Shown one piece after another: positions 34,485 through 46,656 of a DNA stretch of 64,000 nucleotides (its first letter is position 1; the number at the start of each line of letters is the position of its first letter). The notes beneath the pieces were generated by a model. That model was not told the DNA's origin and made no database searches. It saw only the letters and a program-made list of their open reading frames with translations. The position numbers and the translations under genes are program-made. This DNA is from Stappia indica (GTDB taxonomy: Bacteria; Pseudomonadota; Alphaproteobacteria; Rhizobiales; Stappiaceae): the NCBI RefSeq assembly GCF_001696535.1, contig NZ_MBQE01000005.1, positions 372,001-436,000 of the forward strand. The letters are read 5' to 3'.

Positions 34485-35669
34485 CTACTGGCCGGCGCGG
34501 TCGATCGAGGCGCTGATCGGAATGAGCTGCAAGCCGCGCTCTTCCAGGTCGCGCGCCCACCGCTCCAGCTCGTCGATGGTGACGGGCAGCGCGCTGGCGA
34601 CGCCGACGGCGATGCCGCGCGCCCGCGCCGTGCCTTCCAGCTGCAGCAGCCTTGCGGTGATGTCCTTCGGCCGCGGCACGTCGTCGATGACGAGATCCGC
34701 ATGCGAGAACGGCGTGCGCAGCCCGTTCGCCGCTGCCGTCGCCATGCTGCGCGAGGACGAACCGTCGTCCACATACATCAGCCCGCGCCGCGTCACTTCG
34801 CCGAGCAGCTGCTGCAGCGGCCCTTCCGAGGCGGTGAAGCGGGCGCCCATGTAGTTCATCACGCCGACATAGTTGGTGATGCGGCTGAGCAGCCACGACA
34901 GCCGGTCCTGCATCTCGTCCGGCGTGTTGCTGACCAAGAGCGTGTGCGGGCCCGGGTCGTTGTCGGGATAGTCGAACGGCTCCATCGGCAGCTGCAGCAG
35001 CAGCTCGTGGCCGGAGCGGCGCGCTTGCTGCATCCAGCGGTCGATGCTGGAGCCGTAGGGCGCGAAGGCGAGGGTGATGTCCGGTGGCAGCCGGTCGATC
35101 GCCGCCTGGGTGCTGGTTTGCGACAGGCCGAGCCCGCCGACGATGATCGCGATCTTGGGAACCGAGGCGAAGGAGCTGCTGACCGGCCGGGCGTAGATGT
35201 CGAGCGGCCGCAAGCCGTTGTCGGAGACCGTCGGCAGCCGGCCGTGCGGCCCGCTTTCGCTCACCCGCGAATCGGGGCGTTCGGACAGGCCCTGGCCGCT
35301 CGCCAGCGAGGGCATGTCCTGGTCCGGCATCGAGGCGGCGTCCTGCTGGCCGTCCGGCTTCGGCTCGAAACGCGGTCCGAGCGTTTCCTCCTTGCCGGCC
35401 AGGGCCTGCGCGCCGTTCTCGCCCTTGTCGGGCAGGCTCGGGCGGATTTCCACCACGCCGAAGTCGCGGGCGGTCAGTCCGTCGAGGGAACGTTCCAGCG
35501 GGATGGAGGCGGTGGGCTCGCCGCCGAGCGGGTCGTCGACCACGCCGATCCACACCAGCACGGTTAGGCCCAGCAGGGTCATCATGCCGGCGCCGATCAG
35601 CCCGAGCGGCAGGTTGAGATATTTCTTCTTGCTCAGCCCGAGGGGAGTCGAGAGGTCATTTCCCGCCAT
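34485..35669 (-). CDS. Divergent polysaccharide deacetylase family protein (YibQ-like)
   Basis: Envelope protein of 394 residues. A membrane anchor lies near residues 20-45 (LPLGLIGAGMMTLLGLTVLV), then a Pro/Ser-rich linker to about 165, then the divergent deacetylase domain: PKIAIIVGGLGLSQTSTQAA, LPPDITLAFAPYGSS, LLLQLPMEPFDYP and MNYMGARFTAS. It sits between ctpA and rppH in an order conserved across Hyphomicrobiales, which links it to cell-wall turnover. Whether it is catalytically active is uncertain, since metal ligands of true deacetylases are changed in this family. Confidence 0.88.
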   Translation of the reverse strand: MAGNDLSTPLGLSKKKYLNLPLGLIGAGMMTLLGLTVLVWIGVVDDPLGGEPTASIPLERSLDGLTARDFGVVEIRPSLPDKGENGAQALAGKEETLGPRFEPKPDGQQDAASMPDQDMPSLASGQGLSERPDSRVSESGPHGRLPTVSDNGLRPLDIYARPVSSSFASVPKIAIIVGGLGLSQTSTQAAIDRLPPDITLAFAPYGSSIDRWMQQARRSGHELLLQLPMEPFDYPDNDPGPHTLLVSNTPDEMQDRLSWLLSRITNYVGVMNYMGARFTASEGPLQQLLGEVTRRGLMYVDDGSSSRSMATAAANGLRTPFSHADLVIDDVPRPKDITARLLQLEGTARARGIAVGVASALPVTIDELERWARDLEERGLQLIPISASIDRAGQ

Positions 35670-35742
35670 GGTGCCTCATCCGCTTTCAAGACGGGCGGAT
35701 GCGGGCTCCCCTCCCCAGGGTGCGCCCGCATCCGGTCGTTGG

Positions 35743-37073
<1,331 letters not shown>

Positions 37074-37077
<4 letters not shown>

Positions 37078-38444
37078 CCGCGAGCCTTTTCTTCTTCGGG
37101 CCGACCCCACCAAGGTGTGGGATCGATCGAAACGCCGTCTTTCCTAAATTCTACATAGAGCACGGGTTGCGGTGCAGCGAGGTCAAGGGTTGCGGCGCTT
37201 GCGACGCGCGTCTCCCCCATCGTCGCGACGGGCTCCCCTGCCAGCACGAACTGCCCCTGCTCGACATTCGTCCGGTCCATGCCGGCAAGAAGGATATGAT
37301 ATCCATCGCCGGCGTTCAGGATCAAGACCTGGCCGTAGGAACGGAACGGTCCGGCATAGACCACCCAGCCGTCGACCGGGGCGACCACCTGTGCATTGGC
37401 GCGGGCGGCGATCGAGCGGCCCTGGGTGGTACCGCCGAAGCTGTCCTGCGCCCCGAAATCCCGCAGCACCGTACCGGCCACGGGCGAGCCGATGCGGCCC
37501 TTTGCGTCGGCAAAGGCGATGGCCGGTGCCAGCCGTCCCGGATCGCTGAACGGATCGGACGGGGGCGGGGCGTTGCGCCTTGCCTCGTCTGCCTTGCGGG
37601 CGGCTTCCGCCGCGTCCCGCGCGCTGGCGATGTCCCGCTCCAGCGTCGCGATCAATTCCTTGAGAGTGCCTGCCTCCTCGGCGAGCTGGCGCGAGCGGTC
37701 GCGCTCCTGCGCCAGTTCGGATTCGCTTCTCTCGTAGTCGCGCTTCCTCGAGGCGACCAGCAGTTCCACCCGGGTGCGTTCCTCGGCGAGGCGCTGCCCG
37801 TCGGCGACCAGCCGGTCGCGCTCGGCGGCGCTCGACACCTTGAGCTGGCGCAGCGAGGCGAGGTCGCTTGCCAGCGCCTGCGCTTCCACATGCAGCTCCG
37901 GCATCACCGCGTTGAGCAGCAAGGCGCTGCGCACGGCACCCAGCGCATCGCGCGGGCGCACCGCGAGCGGCGGCGGTGGATGCCGGCCGATGCGCTGCAG
38001 GGCCGAGAGCACCTCGGCCAGCACGTCCTGTCGTTTGACAAGGGATGCGCGCACTGCGTCCTCGTTCTCTCCCAGGCGCCGCAGACGGGACTCCGTCGAC
38101 GCCAGTTGCTCCTCGAGCCGGGTGACCCTTTGCGCCGTGCGCAGCAGGTCGGCATTGAGCGCTTCCCGGTCGCGCTCGATGGCGCGGATTTCCCGTGCCA
38201 GCGCTGCCTGCCGGTCGGCCGACAGCGACAGGTCGCGTGTCAGCGTCGACAGTTCTTCTTCGCGGCGAGCCTTGCGATCGGCCAGGCTCTCCGGTTCGGA
38301 GGCCGTCTCGGCAGCGGCCGAAGACGGCTCCTGCGCCGTCTCGATCTGTTCCTCGCTTGCCAGGCCCGGTCGGGGCCCCTGCGGCAAGACGCCTGCCGCA
38401 AGCGCGACGGCGAGAGGAAGGATCAACAGATGACCTGTCCGCAT
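37074..38444 (-). CDS. envC: Murein hydrolase activator EnvC-like protein
   Basis: Periplasmic coiled-coil protein of 456 residues. Signal peptide (LLILPLAVALAAGVL), a long heptad-rich region (about 55-300, with ALAREIRAIERDREAL), and a C-terminal LytM/M23 domain (about 330-450, GRSIAARANAQVVAPVDGWV, FRSYGQVLILNAGDGYHILL). The usual zinc-binding His-x-His is absent: the position reads PVLYVEFRKDG. Loss of the metal site is typical of EnvC/NlpD-type activators that open the active site of amidases instead of cutting peptidoglycan. It is translationally coupled to ctpA. Confidence 0.92.
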
Positions 38445-38721
38445 GGCTCTCGGCAGTTGGTCGTGCGTTCACCGTTCCGTCCTGGGGACCGCCTGCGGCG
38501 TTGCCGGTTGCGATCCGTCGGACACGGGGAGCCCGGGAGGGGCTGACTAAGGATGACCAGCTTGCCCCAGGGACGTTAAAGAAACGTCAACCCTAACGAA
38601 TGGTAAACCCCTCACTCCTGCCTTCGGAAAGAAGCCCTAGACGAGAAATAGGGCGGAATACGGGCAGTCCGCTGCGTCACGGCCCCTCCCGTTCAAGCGC
38701 CCCTTTCAGGCGCCCCCCTTA

Positions 38722-39207
38722 TCAAGCACCCCTGTGATAGGGATGGCCCGACAGGATGGTCACGGCCCGGTAGAGCTGCTCGGCGGCGAGCGCCCGCACG
38801 ATCTGGTGCGGCCAGGTCATCCGGCCGAAGGCGAGCTTTGCCCGCGCGGCCTCCAGCAGCGCCTCGCCGTGGCCGTCCGGGCCGCCGATGGCCAGCGCCA
38901 GGTCGGCGGTTCCCGCGTCGCGGATCTTCTCCAGCTCGGCGGCGAAGGCCTCGCTGGTCATGTCGCGTCCGGTCTCGTCGAGGCAGAGAATCGCCGCGCC
39001 CGCCGGCAGCGCGGCCAGCAGCGCGCGCGCCTCTTCCGCCTTGCGGTCCTGGGCGCGGGGGCTGCGCGATTCGGGCAGCTCCGTCACCGTCAGCGGGCCG
39101 AGCGAGACGCCCCGTCCGGCCTTGTCGATGCGCGAGCCGTAGCGGTCGAACAATTCGCGCTCGGGGCCGGCCTTCATGCGTCCGATGCAGGCGATGTGAA
39201 GGCGCAT
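38722..39207 (-). CDS. rlmH: 23S rRNA pseudouridine-1915 N3-methyltransferase RlmH
   Basis: SPOUT-family methyltransferase of 161 residues that modifies helix 69 of 23S rRNA. The start is the ATG at 39207 (MRLHIACIGRMKAGPERELF). The trefoil-knot SAM site is LAIGGPDGHGEAL, and the C-terminus ends in the usual LYRAVTILSGHPYHRGA region, with the final Tyr-His-Arg needed for catalysis. It follows rsfS at 174 bases. About 280 gene-free bases separate it from envC. Confidence 0.95.
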   Translation of the reverse strand: MRLHIACIGRMKAGPERELFDRYGSRIDKAGRGVSLGPLTVTELPESRSPRAQDRKAEEARALLAALPAGAAILCLDETGRDMTSEAFAAELEKIRDAGTADLALAIGGPDGHGEALLEAARAKLAFGRMTWPHQIVRALAAEQLYRAVTILSGHPYHRGA

Positions 39208-39381
39208 GGGCGAGTGAAGGCTTTCCGAGTTCGGATCGGTGTCGGGGGCCGCATTCGCGGCGGCGTGGCAGGCCGCGTCGGGGCGACGTGCTGGGTGCGG
39301 CAGGCGGCAGACGGTCCCTGTCCCGCCGGCGCATGGCCTGGCGGGATCCGGTCCTTGTCGTCCCGTCACCTGTCGCCGGCG

Positions 39382-39795
39382 TCAGCCGGCGTAGTGCACC
39401 GGAGCGCTCACGTCGTCCACGGACCACAGCTTCTCGATATTGTAGAAGGCGCGGACCTCGGGGCGGAACACATGAACGATCACGTCGCCCGCATCGATGA
39501 GCACCCAGTCGCACTGGGGAGCGCCCTCGATCTGGGCATTGCCGTGGCCGGCTTCTTTCAGGTCGCGCAGCAGGTGATCGGCGATGGCGCCGACATGCCT
39601 GTGCGAACGGCCCGAGGCGACGACGACCTGGTCGGCCATCGGCGACTTGCCGGTGATGTCGATGGTGACGATGTCCTCGGCCTTGGAATCGGCCAGCGAG
39701 GCGAGGACGCTATCGAGCAAGCCTGCACGCTGCTGCGTGCCGGATGCTGCGGGACGAGGGGCGGTGGAAGCCGACGCCTCGGTTTCGAAGGTCAT
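39382..39795 (-). CDS. rsfS: Ribosomal silencing factor RsfS
   Basis: Protein of 137 residues that binds L14 on the large subunit and blocks subunit joining when nutrients are low. The family core runs from LLDSVLASLADSKAEDIVTI to WVLIDAGDVIVHVFRPEVRA and FYNIEKLWS. A 25-residue Ser/Ala/Pro-rich tail precedes the domain. It lies downstream of nadD as usual, but 239 gene-free bases separate the two. Confidence 0.95.
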   Translation of the reverse strand: MTFETEASASTAPRPAASGTQQRAGLLDSVLASLADSKAEDIVTIDITGKSPMADQVVVASGRSHRHVGAIADHLLRDLKEAGHGNAQIEGAPQCDWVLIDAGDVIVHVFRPEVRAFYNIEKLWSVDDVSAPVHYAG

Positions 39796-40034
39796 ACTCA
39801 GACGGATTGCCTTTCATCCGGTTCGTCCGGCCGCGTGCCATGGCTGCACCGCAAGGTGCATCCGCTGGGGCTGCGGCCTGATGGATAGGGACGTCTGCCA
39901 GGGGGCAGCTCGTCCGTTATCCGGCCTTGTACGCCGAAACGCGGTACGGCGCGACTCTTCCGGCGCAAGTAAAAGAGTGGCCCTGGTTGGTGGCGTTTTC
40001 AAGACATCGCCTGCAACGTGCCGAACGGATCCTT

Positions 40035-40643
40035 TCACCGGTCCTGCGCGAGCGCTCGGATCCGGGTGGAGGAGGAGGCATCGCGCGGCCCGGTCAGGAA
40101 CGTCCAGGCGGGCGGCGCCATCCCCGGCAGCAGCTGCGCATCCGCCTCGTCCAGCCGATAGCCGGCAAACCGCTGCGCCGCCGGCGAGGCGAGCGCGGGC
40201 AGCGTCGCGCCCGGCCGGTCGACCACCGCGATGGGCACGCGCGCGAAGATGCCGCGCCAGTCCTGCCAGCGGTGGAAGCCGGCGAGATTGTCCGCTCCCA
40301 TCACCCAGACGAAGTTCAGCCGCGGCCGCAGCTGGGTCAGCCGCGCCAGCGTGCGCGCGCTGTATGCGGTGCCGAGCTGCGTCTCCAGCGCGGTCACCAC
40401 CATGCGCGGATGGCGGGCAATCGCCTCCACCGCATCCAGCCGCCGGGCCAGCGGCGCCAGCTCCGAATGGTCCTTCAGCGGGTTGCCCGGCGTCACCAGC
40501 CACCACAGCCGGTCGAGCCCGAGCCGCGCCAGCGCGATGTCGGCGACCAGCCGGTGGCCGGAATGCGGCGGGTTGAACGAGCCGCCGAACAGGCCGATGC
40601 GATTGCCCGGCTCGGCATGCGGAATGGCGAGCCGAGGGTCCAT
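40035..40643 (-). CDS. nadD: Nicotinate-nucleotide adenylyltransferase NadD
   Basis: Adds AMP to nicotinate mononucleotide in NAD synthesis. 202 residues with the nucleotidyltransferase motif GLFGGSFNPPHSGH near residue 17, LWWLVTPGNPLK, and the second motif SSTRIRALAQ at the C-terminus. The start codon follows the proA stop directly (40644/40643), so the two are probably cotranslated. Confidence 0.95.
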   Translation of the reverse strand: MDPRLAIPHAEPGNRIGLFGGSFNPPHSGHRLVADIALARLGLDRLWWLVTPGNPLKDHSELAPLARRLDAVEAIARHPRMVVTALETQLGTAYSARTLARLTQLRPRLNFVWVMGADNLAGFHRWQDWRGIFARVPIAVVDRPGATLPALASPAAQRFAGYRLDEADAQLLPGMAPPAWTFLTGPRDASSSTRIRALAQDR

Positions 40644-41924
40644 TCAGGGGCGCACCTGCCCGGTGCCGTGGACCCGGTACTTGAAGCTCGTCAGCTGCTC
40701 GACGCCCACCGGCCCGCGCGCATGCATGCGTCCGGTGGCGATGCCGATCTCCCCGCCCATGCCGAACTCGCCGCCATCGGCGAACTGGGTCGAGGCGTTG
40801 TGCGTCAGGATCGCCGAATCCACCTCGGCGAAGAAGCGGGCGACCGCCTGCGGGTCCTCGGCGATGATGCCGTCGGTGTGGTGCGAGCCGTAGGTCTCGA
40901 TATGCTCGATCGCCGCGTCCAGCCCATCGACGATACGCACCGACAGGATCGCGTCGAGATACTCGGTGCGCCAGTCGTCCTCGGTCGCCGCGCGGGCCTG
41001 CGGCACGGCCGCGCACACGTCCGCGTCGCCCCGGATCTCGCAGCCCGCCTCGATCAGCGCGGTGCAGACCGGCACCAGCAGCGTGTCGGCCACGGCCCGG
41101 TCGATCAGCAGCGTTTCCATCGCCCCGCAGATGCCGGTGCGGCGCATCTTGGCGTTGACCGCCACCTTCAGCGCCATCTCGGGATCGGCGCTGCGGTCGA
41201 TGAAGATGTGGCACAGCCCTTCCAGATGGGCGAAGACCGGCACGCGCGCTTCCTGCTGCACGCGGGCGACGAGGCTCTTGCCGCCGCGCGGCACGATCAC
41301 GTCGACGGTGCCCTCCAGACCCGCCAGCATCTCGCCGACGGCGGCCCGGTCGGTCACCGGCACCACCTGGATCGCCGCTTCCGGCAGGCCGGCACGCACC
41401 AGCCCGCGCGCCAGCGCGGCATGGATGGCAAGGTTCGAGCGGATCGTGTCGGAGCCGCCGCGCAGGATCACCGCATTGCCGGCCTTCAGGCACAGCGCGC
41501 CGGCATCCGCCGTCACGTTGGGCCGGCTCTCGTAGATCACACCGATGACGCCGAGCGGGGTACGCACGCGCTCGATATGCAGCCCGTTCGGCCGGTCCCA
41601 GGCGGCGATCACCGCGCCCACCGGATCGTCCAGCGCCGCCACCGCCTCGATGCCGGCGGCAATCGCCTCGACGCGGTCCTCTGTCAGCGTGCCGCGGTCG
41701 AGATAGGCGGCGGTCTGGCCGCCTTCCGTCATCGCGGCGATGTCCTGCGCATTCGCGGCCAGGATCTCGGCGGTCGCAGCGCGCACCTCTTCGGCCATCG
41801 CCGCAAGGGCTGCGTTCTTCGTTGCCGCATCGGCCGTTGCCAGCCGGCGCGACGCCGCGCGGGCCTCGCGGCCCATCTGCCGCATCAGTCCCGCGATATC
41901 GGTGTTCGCCACCCGTTCAAGCAT
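40644..41924 (-). CDS. proA: Gamma-glutamyl phosphate reductase ProA
   Basis: Second enzyme of proline synthesis, reducing gamma-glutamyl phosphate to the semialdehyde with NADPH. 426 residues; the catalytic cysteine is in [15 protein letters not shown], and [25 protein letters not shown] and PRGGKSL are diagnostic. It starts 8 bases inside the proB end, so proB and proA are coupled. Confidence 0.96.
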   Translation of the reverse strand: MLERVANTDIAGLMRQMGREARAASRRLATADAATKNAALAAMAEEVRAATAEILAANAQDIAAMTEGGQTAAYLDRGTLTEDRVEAIAAGIEAVAALDDPVGAVIAAWDRPNGLHIERVRTPLGVIGVIYESRPNVTADAGALCLKAGNAVILRGGSDTIRSNLAIHAALARGLVRAGLPEAAIQVVPVTDRAAVGEMLAGLEGTVDVIVPRGGKSLVARVQQEARVPVFAHLEGLCHIFIDRSADPEMALKVAVNAKMRRTGICGAMETLLIDRAVADTLLVPVCTALIEAGCEIRGDADVCAAVPQARAATEDDWRTEYLDAILSVRIVDGLDAAIEHIETYGSHHTDGIIAEDPQAVARFFAEVDSAILTHNASTQFADGGEFGMGGEIGIATGRMHARGPVGVEQLTSFKYRVHGTGQVRP

Positions 41925-43122
41925 CGCTGCCGCCTCCCGTCGCCGTCTCTCCGGTCTGCCCGCTTAGCACGAGATCGTCCCGGTGCACCATCTCCGCCCG
42001 GCCCGCATAGCCGAGGATCGTCTCGATCTCGCGGCTGTTGCGCCCGAGGATCAGTCCCGCCTCCGGGTGGTCGTAGGCGACCAGCCCGCGGCCGATGTCG
42101 CGCCCGTCCGGCGCCACCAGCCGCACCGCGTCGCCGCGGTTGAAGTCGCCTTCCACCCGGCGGATGCCGGCCGGCAGCAGGCTGCGGCCCGATTCCACCG
42201 CGCGGATCGCGCCCGCGTCCAGGTGCAGCGCGCCGCGCGGCTCCAGATGGCCGCCGATCCACGCCTTGCGGGCGGTGGCGGGCGTCGACCTTGCGAGAAA
42301 CCAGGTCGCCCGGCCGCCCGCTTCCAGATGCGCCAGCGGGTTCATCCGCTTGCCGCTGGCAATCGCCATGGTGGTGCCGGCGGAGGTGGCGATCTTGGCC
42401 GCGTCGATCTTGGTGCGCATGCCGCCGCGCGACAGTTCGGAGCCGGCAGCGCCCGCCATGGACTCGATCTCGCCGGTGATCGCCGCGACCTCGGGCAGGA
42501 ACACCGCATCCGGATTGCTGGCGGGCGGCGCGGTGTAGAGCCCGTCCACATCCGACAAGAGCACCAGGCAGTCGGCGCTGGCCATGGTAGCGACGCGCGC
42601 CGCCAGCCGGTCGTTGTCGCCGTAGCGGATCTCGGAGGTGGCGACCGTGTCGTTCTCGTTGACGATGGGTACGGCGCCGAGCTTCAGCAGCGTGCCCAGC
42701 GTCTCGCGGGCGTTGAGGTAGCGCCGCCGCTCCTCGGTGTCGCCGAGCGTCAGCAGCACCTGCCCGGCGGTCAGCCCGCGCGCGCCGAGCGCTTCGGCAT
42801 AGGCCTGGGCCAGCGCCACCTGGCCGACCGAGGCGGCGGCCTGCGCCTGTTCGAGCTTGAGCGGTCCGCGCGGCAGCTTCAGAACGCCGCGCCCCAGCGC
42901 GATGGCGCCGGAGGAGACGACGATGAGCTCCGTGCCGGCCCGCGCCAGCATGGCGAGATCGTCGGCCATGGCGTCGAGCCAGTCGCGCTTGAGCTTTCCG
43001 TCCTCGACGAGGAGGGCCGAGCCGATCTTGACGACGAGGCGGCGGTGGAAGGAGAGGCGGCCGGCAGCTTTTGCGGTGCCGGCTTCGCTGTGGATGAGCG
43101 AATCGGAGAGGGGGGTGGACAT
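41917..43122 (-). CDS. proB: Glutamate 5-kinase ProB
   Basis: First enzyme of proline synthesis. 401 residues: amino-acid kinase domain (about 28-280; [60 protein letters not shown]) and a C-terminal PUA domain (about 300-385, [21 protein letters not shown]). A start further downstream near RRLVVKIG is possible because the first 25 residues look unstructured. It follows obgE after 235 gene-free bases. Confidence 0.95.
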   Translation of the reverse strand: MSTPLSDSLIHSEAGTAKAAGRLSFHRRLVVKIGSALLVEDGKLKRDWLDAMADDLAMLARAGTELIVVSSGAIALGRGVLKLPRGPLKLEQAQAAASVGQVALAQAYAEALGARGLTAGQVLLTLGDTEERRRYLNARETLGTLLKLGAVPIVNENDTVATSEIRYGDNDRLAARVATMASADCLVLLSDVDGLYTAPPASNPDAVFLPEVAAITGEIESMAGAAGSELSRGGMRTKIDAAKIATSAGTTMAIASGKRMNPLAHLEAGGRATWFLARSTPATARKAWIGGHLEPRGALHLDAGAIRAVESGRSLLPAGIRRVEGDFNRGDAVRLVAPDGRDIGRGLVAYDHPEAGLILGRNSREIETILGYAGRAEMVHRDDLVLSGQTGETATGGGSDA

Positions 43123-43357
43123 CGGATGTGGTCCGTCAGTTCGGCTGCGCGGCCCGTTTCGGGCGCGCGCGCAAGACAGGGGAGGGTGGGGCGGGGCGCC
43201 CTCGCGCGCCCGCCAAGGCGCTCCCGGTCATGGTCGGCCCATCACGGCCCCTCCGTTGCGGCCCGTCTTCGTCGCGGGCCTGGTTTCCTGTCTTCGGCGG
43301 GCTGTCGCCGTCGCCGTTCGTCCTGTCGCGTCGTGCCTGCTTCCCGTGCCCGGCGCC

Positions 43358-44437
<1,080 letters not shown>

Positions 44438-44998
44438 TCAGGCCTTGCCCGGGGCGTCGCCCCGGTTCCGGTTCTCGTATGTGGTGCGGTCGAGCCGGTA
44501 GCGCCGCGCCGGCCGGCTGGTGCCGCAGGCCAGGCTCGCGCAGTCCGTCTCGCCGATATCGCGGAAGCCGAGCTTTGTCAGCACGTTCCGCGATGCGGTA
44601 TTCTCTGTCATCACGCGGGCTTCCACAGTCGCCGCATCTCTTGTCCCGAAAACCCAGGCAAGCGCGGTGCCGGCAGCCTCGCTCATGTAGCCGTGCCCCC
44701 AATAGGGCCGGCCAAGCCAATAGCCGATCACCGGCGTTTCGTCCAATCCGCGCAGCGACACCCCGCCGATGAAGCCGCTGCCGTCGTCGACGGCGAATTC
44801 GAATGTTGCCGAATCGCGGCCGATGCCGGCAAGCCACGTCTCGCCGTCCGCGCGAGAATAGGGATGCGGCATGCGCTCCAGCATCTGCGCGATATCGGCA
44901 TCGTTCGCCAGCTTTGCAAGCCGGTCGAGATCCGCCGGCATCGGAGCGCGCAAGCTCAGCCTTGCGCTCTTCAGCAAGGGATGGGCGAGCGTGCTCAT
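44438..44998 (-). CDS. GNAT acetyltransferase 1 (RimJ/RimL type)
   Basis: N-acetyltransferase of 186 residues. The acetyl-CoA loop is within YWLGRPYWGHGYMSEAAG near residue 95, and the C-terminal TENTASRNVLTKLGFRDIGE is the usual RimJ/RimL ending. Its ATG at 44998 overlaps the stop of the next GNAT gene as ATGA. It is the third of three consecutive GNAT genes. Possible substrates include protein N-termini and small amines. Confidence 0.9.
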   Translation of the reverse strand: MSTLAHPLLKSARLSLRAPMPADLDRLAKLANDADIAQMLERMPHPYSRADGETWLAGIGRDSATFEFAVDDGSGFIGGVSLRGLDETPVIGYWLGRPYWGHGYMSEAAGTALAWVFGTRDAATVEARVMTENTASRNVLTKLGFRDIGETDCASLACGTSRPARRYRLDRTTYENRNRGDAPGKA

Positions 44999-45600
44999 AC
45001 CGCGGCCTCCGCATGGCGCGCGTCGGAACCGCTCCTGTCCCCGCGTTCCAGCCGCAGCACGATGTTCTCCACCTCGTGCCCCAGCGCCAGCGACTTTCGC
45101 ATCATCCGCCCCGTCTCGCGAAACCCAAGGCGGGTCAGCACCTTGAGCGAGGCAGCATTGTCGGCGAAGGCCCGCGCCGCCATCGCCTCGCAGCGATGGG
45201 CAGAAAAGCCCCAGTCGAGCGCGGCCGCTGCCGCCTCGCCGGCATAGCCGAAGCCCTGGAACGGGCGGCCGATCCAGTAGCCGATCGAGGGGCAGTCGGG
45301 ATGCTCGGCAAGCTCTCCCGGTGCCTTGATGGCGACGAGACCGATCAGGATACCGCCCAGCGTGACGGCGAAGCCCGCCTCGCCGGTCAGCGGATCCTCG
45401 TTGATGGCGGCGGCGACGAAGTCCGCCGCCGCGCCGTCCTCCGGCGGCCAGGGCATGCCGGTCAGCCAGCGCACGATCTCCCGGTCGCGGCTGCACAGCG
45501 TGTCGATGGCGTCCGCGTCCGCCGGCTCCAGCGGGCGCAGAACCAGCCGCCGGGTGGCGATCCGCTCGTTCAGGCGCTCATTCAGGCGGAGCTCAGGCAT
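44995..45600 (-). CDS. GNAT acetyltransferase 2 (RimJ/RimL type)
   Basis: N-acetyltransferase of 201 residues from the ATG at 45600 (MPELRLNERLNERIATRRLV). The N-terminus holds a short repeat, LNERLNER. The acetyl-CoA site is YWIGRPFQGFGYAGEAA and the ending ADNAASLKVLTRLGFRETG. It starts 18 bases before the end of the upstream GNAT gene and overlaps the next one by four bases. It is closer in pattern to its two neighbours than to unrelated GNATs, which suggests local duplication. Confidence 0.9.
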   Translation of the reverse strand: MPELRLNERLNERIATRRLVLRPLEPADADAIDTLCSRDREIVRWLTGMPWPPEDGAAADFVAAAINEDPLTGEAGFAVTLGGILIGLVAIKAPGELAEHPDCPSIGYWIGRPFQGFGYAGEAAAAALDWGFSAHRCEAMAARAFADNAASLKVLTRLGFRETGRMMRKSLALGHEVENIVLRLERGDRSGSDARHAEAAV

Positions 45601-46202
45601 GTCATCCGCCCCCACTGCTTGAGGGCGCGCCAGGTGCTGCGGTCGATGGCGAAGCGGTCGACGGAGACCGCGCCGCCCGCGCCGCGGGAATGGATCATCC
45701 CCTGCTCGACGAACTGGAAGCCGCACTTGACCAGCACCCGCCGCGAGGCGGGGTTGGTGACGCGGGCCGCCGCGGTCAGCCGGTCGGCGCCCTGCACCGC
45801 GAAGACATGATCGACCACCGAGTGCGCCGCCTCGGTCGCATAGCCCTGGCCCCAGAACGGCTCGCCGACCCAGTAGCCCAGATGCAGCGGCTCGCCCTCG
45901 TCCGGCGCGCCGTAGCCGATGGCGCCGATGACGCGGCCCGTCGACTTCAGGCGGATGGCGTATTTCGCCCGCGTGGCCGTCGGGTTCGCCGAAAGCGCGA
46001 TGAGATTTCGCCCGTCGACGACCGTGAAGGGATGGGGCATCGAGGCCACCATCGTTGCGATGCGGCGGTTGTTGGCGAGGAACACGATGTCGGCGAGGTC
46101 GTCGTGACGCAGCGCGTCCAGCCTCAGCCGCTCGGTTTCCTGTGGGCCGACAACCGCGGCCAGACTATCTTCTTCCAGGCTCTCTTCGAGATCCGCAACC
46201 AT
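45582..46202 (-). CDS. GNAT acetyltransferase 3 (RimJ/RimL type)
   Basis: N-acetyltransferase of 206 residues with LGYWVGEPFWGQGYATEAA as acetyl-CoA site and TNPASRRVLVKCGFQFVEQ near the end. It is the first of three overlapping GNAT genes after the rplU-rpmA terminator and overlaps the second by 19 bases. In many alphaproteobacteria one GNAT gene occupies this slot before obgE; three is unusual. An acidic N-terminal tail (MVADLEESLEEDS) distinguishes it from the others. Confidence 0.9.
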   Translation of the reverse strand: MVADLEESLEEDSLAAVVGPQETERLRLDALRHDDLADIVFLANNRRIATMVASMPHPFTVVDGRNLIALSANPTATRAKYAIRLKSTGRVIGAIGYGAPDEGEPLHLGYWVGEPFWGQGYATEAAHSVVDHVFAVQGADRLTAAARVTNPASRRVLVKCGFQFVEQGMIHSRGAGGAVSVDRFAIDRSTWRALKQWGRMTCLSSA

Positions 46203-46224
46203 GGTGTCCTCCGGCAGTGCGACG

Positions 46225-46257
46225 AAAAGAAAAAAGGGAGATGGCGGCCCATCTCCC
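46225..46257 (-). terminator. Terminator of the rplU-rpmA operon
   Basis: Stem GGGAGATGG/CCATCTCCC with a four-base loop (46236-46257), followed on the minus strand by TTTTTTCTTTTC. It lies 81 bases after the rpmA stop and separates it from the GNAT genes. Confidence 0.9.
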
Positions 46258-46338
46258 CTGATCCGTCGCGATCATGCCGGTTTTGTTCAAACCGCCGGGT
46301 CGATGGGACGCCGGCGGTTCGAACCAAACACGTCGGCT

Positions 46339-46608
46339 TTACTCTGCTGCGTCTACAAGTGGCGTCACGTTGATATACGTGCGTTTGTTGGCCTTCGCCT
46401 GGAACGTCACCGTGCCCTCGACGACGGCAAAGATCGTGTGATCCTTGCCCATGCCAACACCCGTACCCGGATGCCACTTCGTGCCGCGCTGGCGCGCGAT
46501 GATATTGCCCGGAACGACTGCCTCGCCGCCGAACTTCTTGATGCCCAGACGTCGGCCCGCGGAATCGCGGCCGTTACGGGACGAGCCACCTGCCTTTTTG
46601 TGTGCCAT
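46339..46608 (-). CDS. rpmA: 50S ribosomal protein L27
   Basis: Large-subunit protein near the peptidyl-transferase centre, 89 residues. It starts [16 protein letters not shown], with no cleavable N-terminal extension, and contains [20 protein letters not shown] and [10 protein letters not shown]. It follows rplU after 48 bases. Confidence 0.98.
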   Translation of the reverse strand: MAHKKAGGSSRNGRDSAGRRLGIKKFGGEAVVPGNIIARQRGTKWHPGTGVGMGKDHTIFAVVEGTVTFQAKANKRTYINVTPLVDAAE

Positions 46609-46656
46609 GACGAAACTCCTCGTCGAAAACCTTCAGTCAGACTTGAATGGCGGCAA

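Noticed and set aside
38570-38620. CtrA-like half sites (TTTA-N7-TTAG) upstream of envC
   Set aside because: Two mismatches to the TTAA-N7-TTAA consensus in a short AT-rich stretch; not enough to claim a site.
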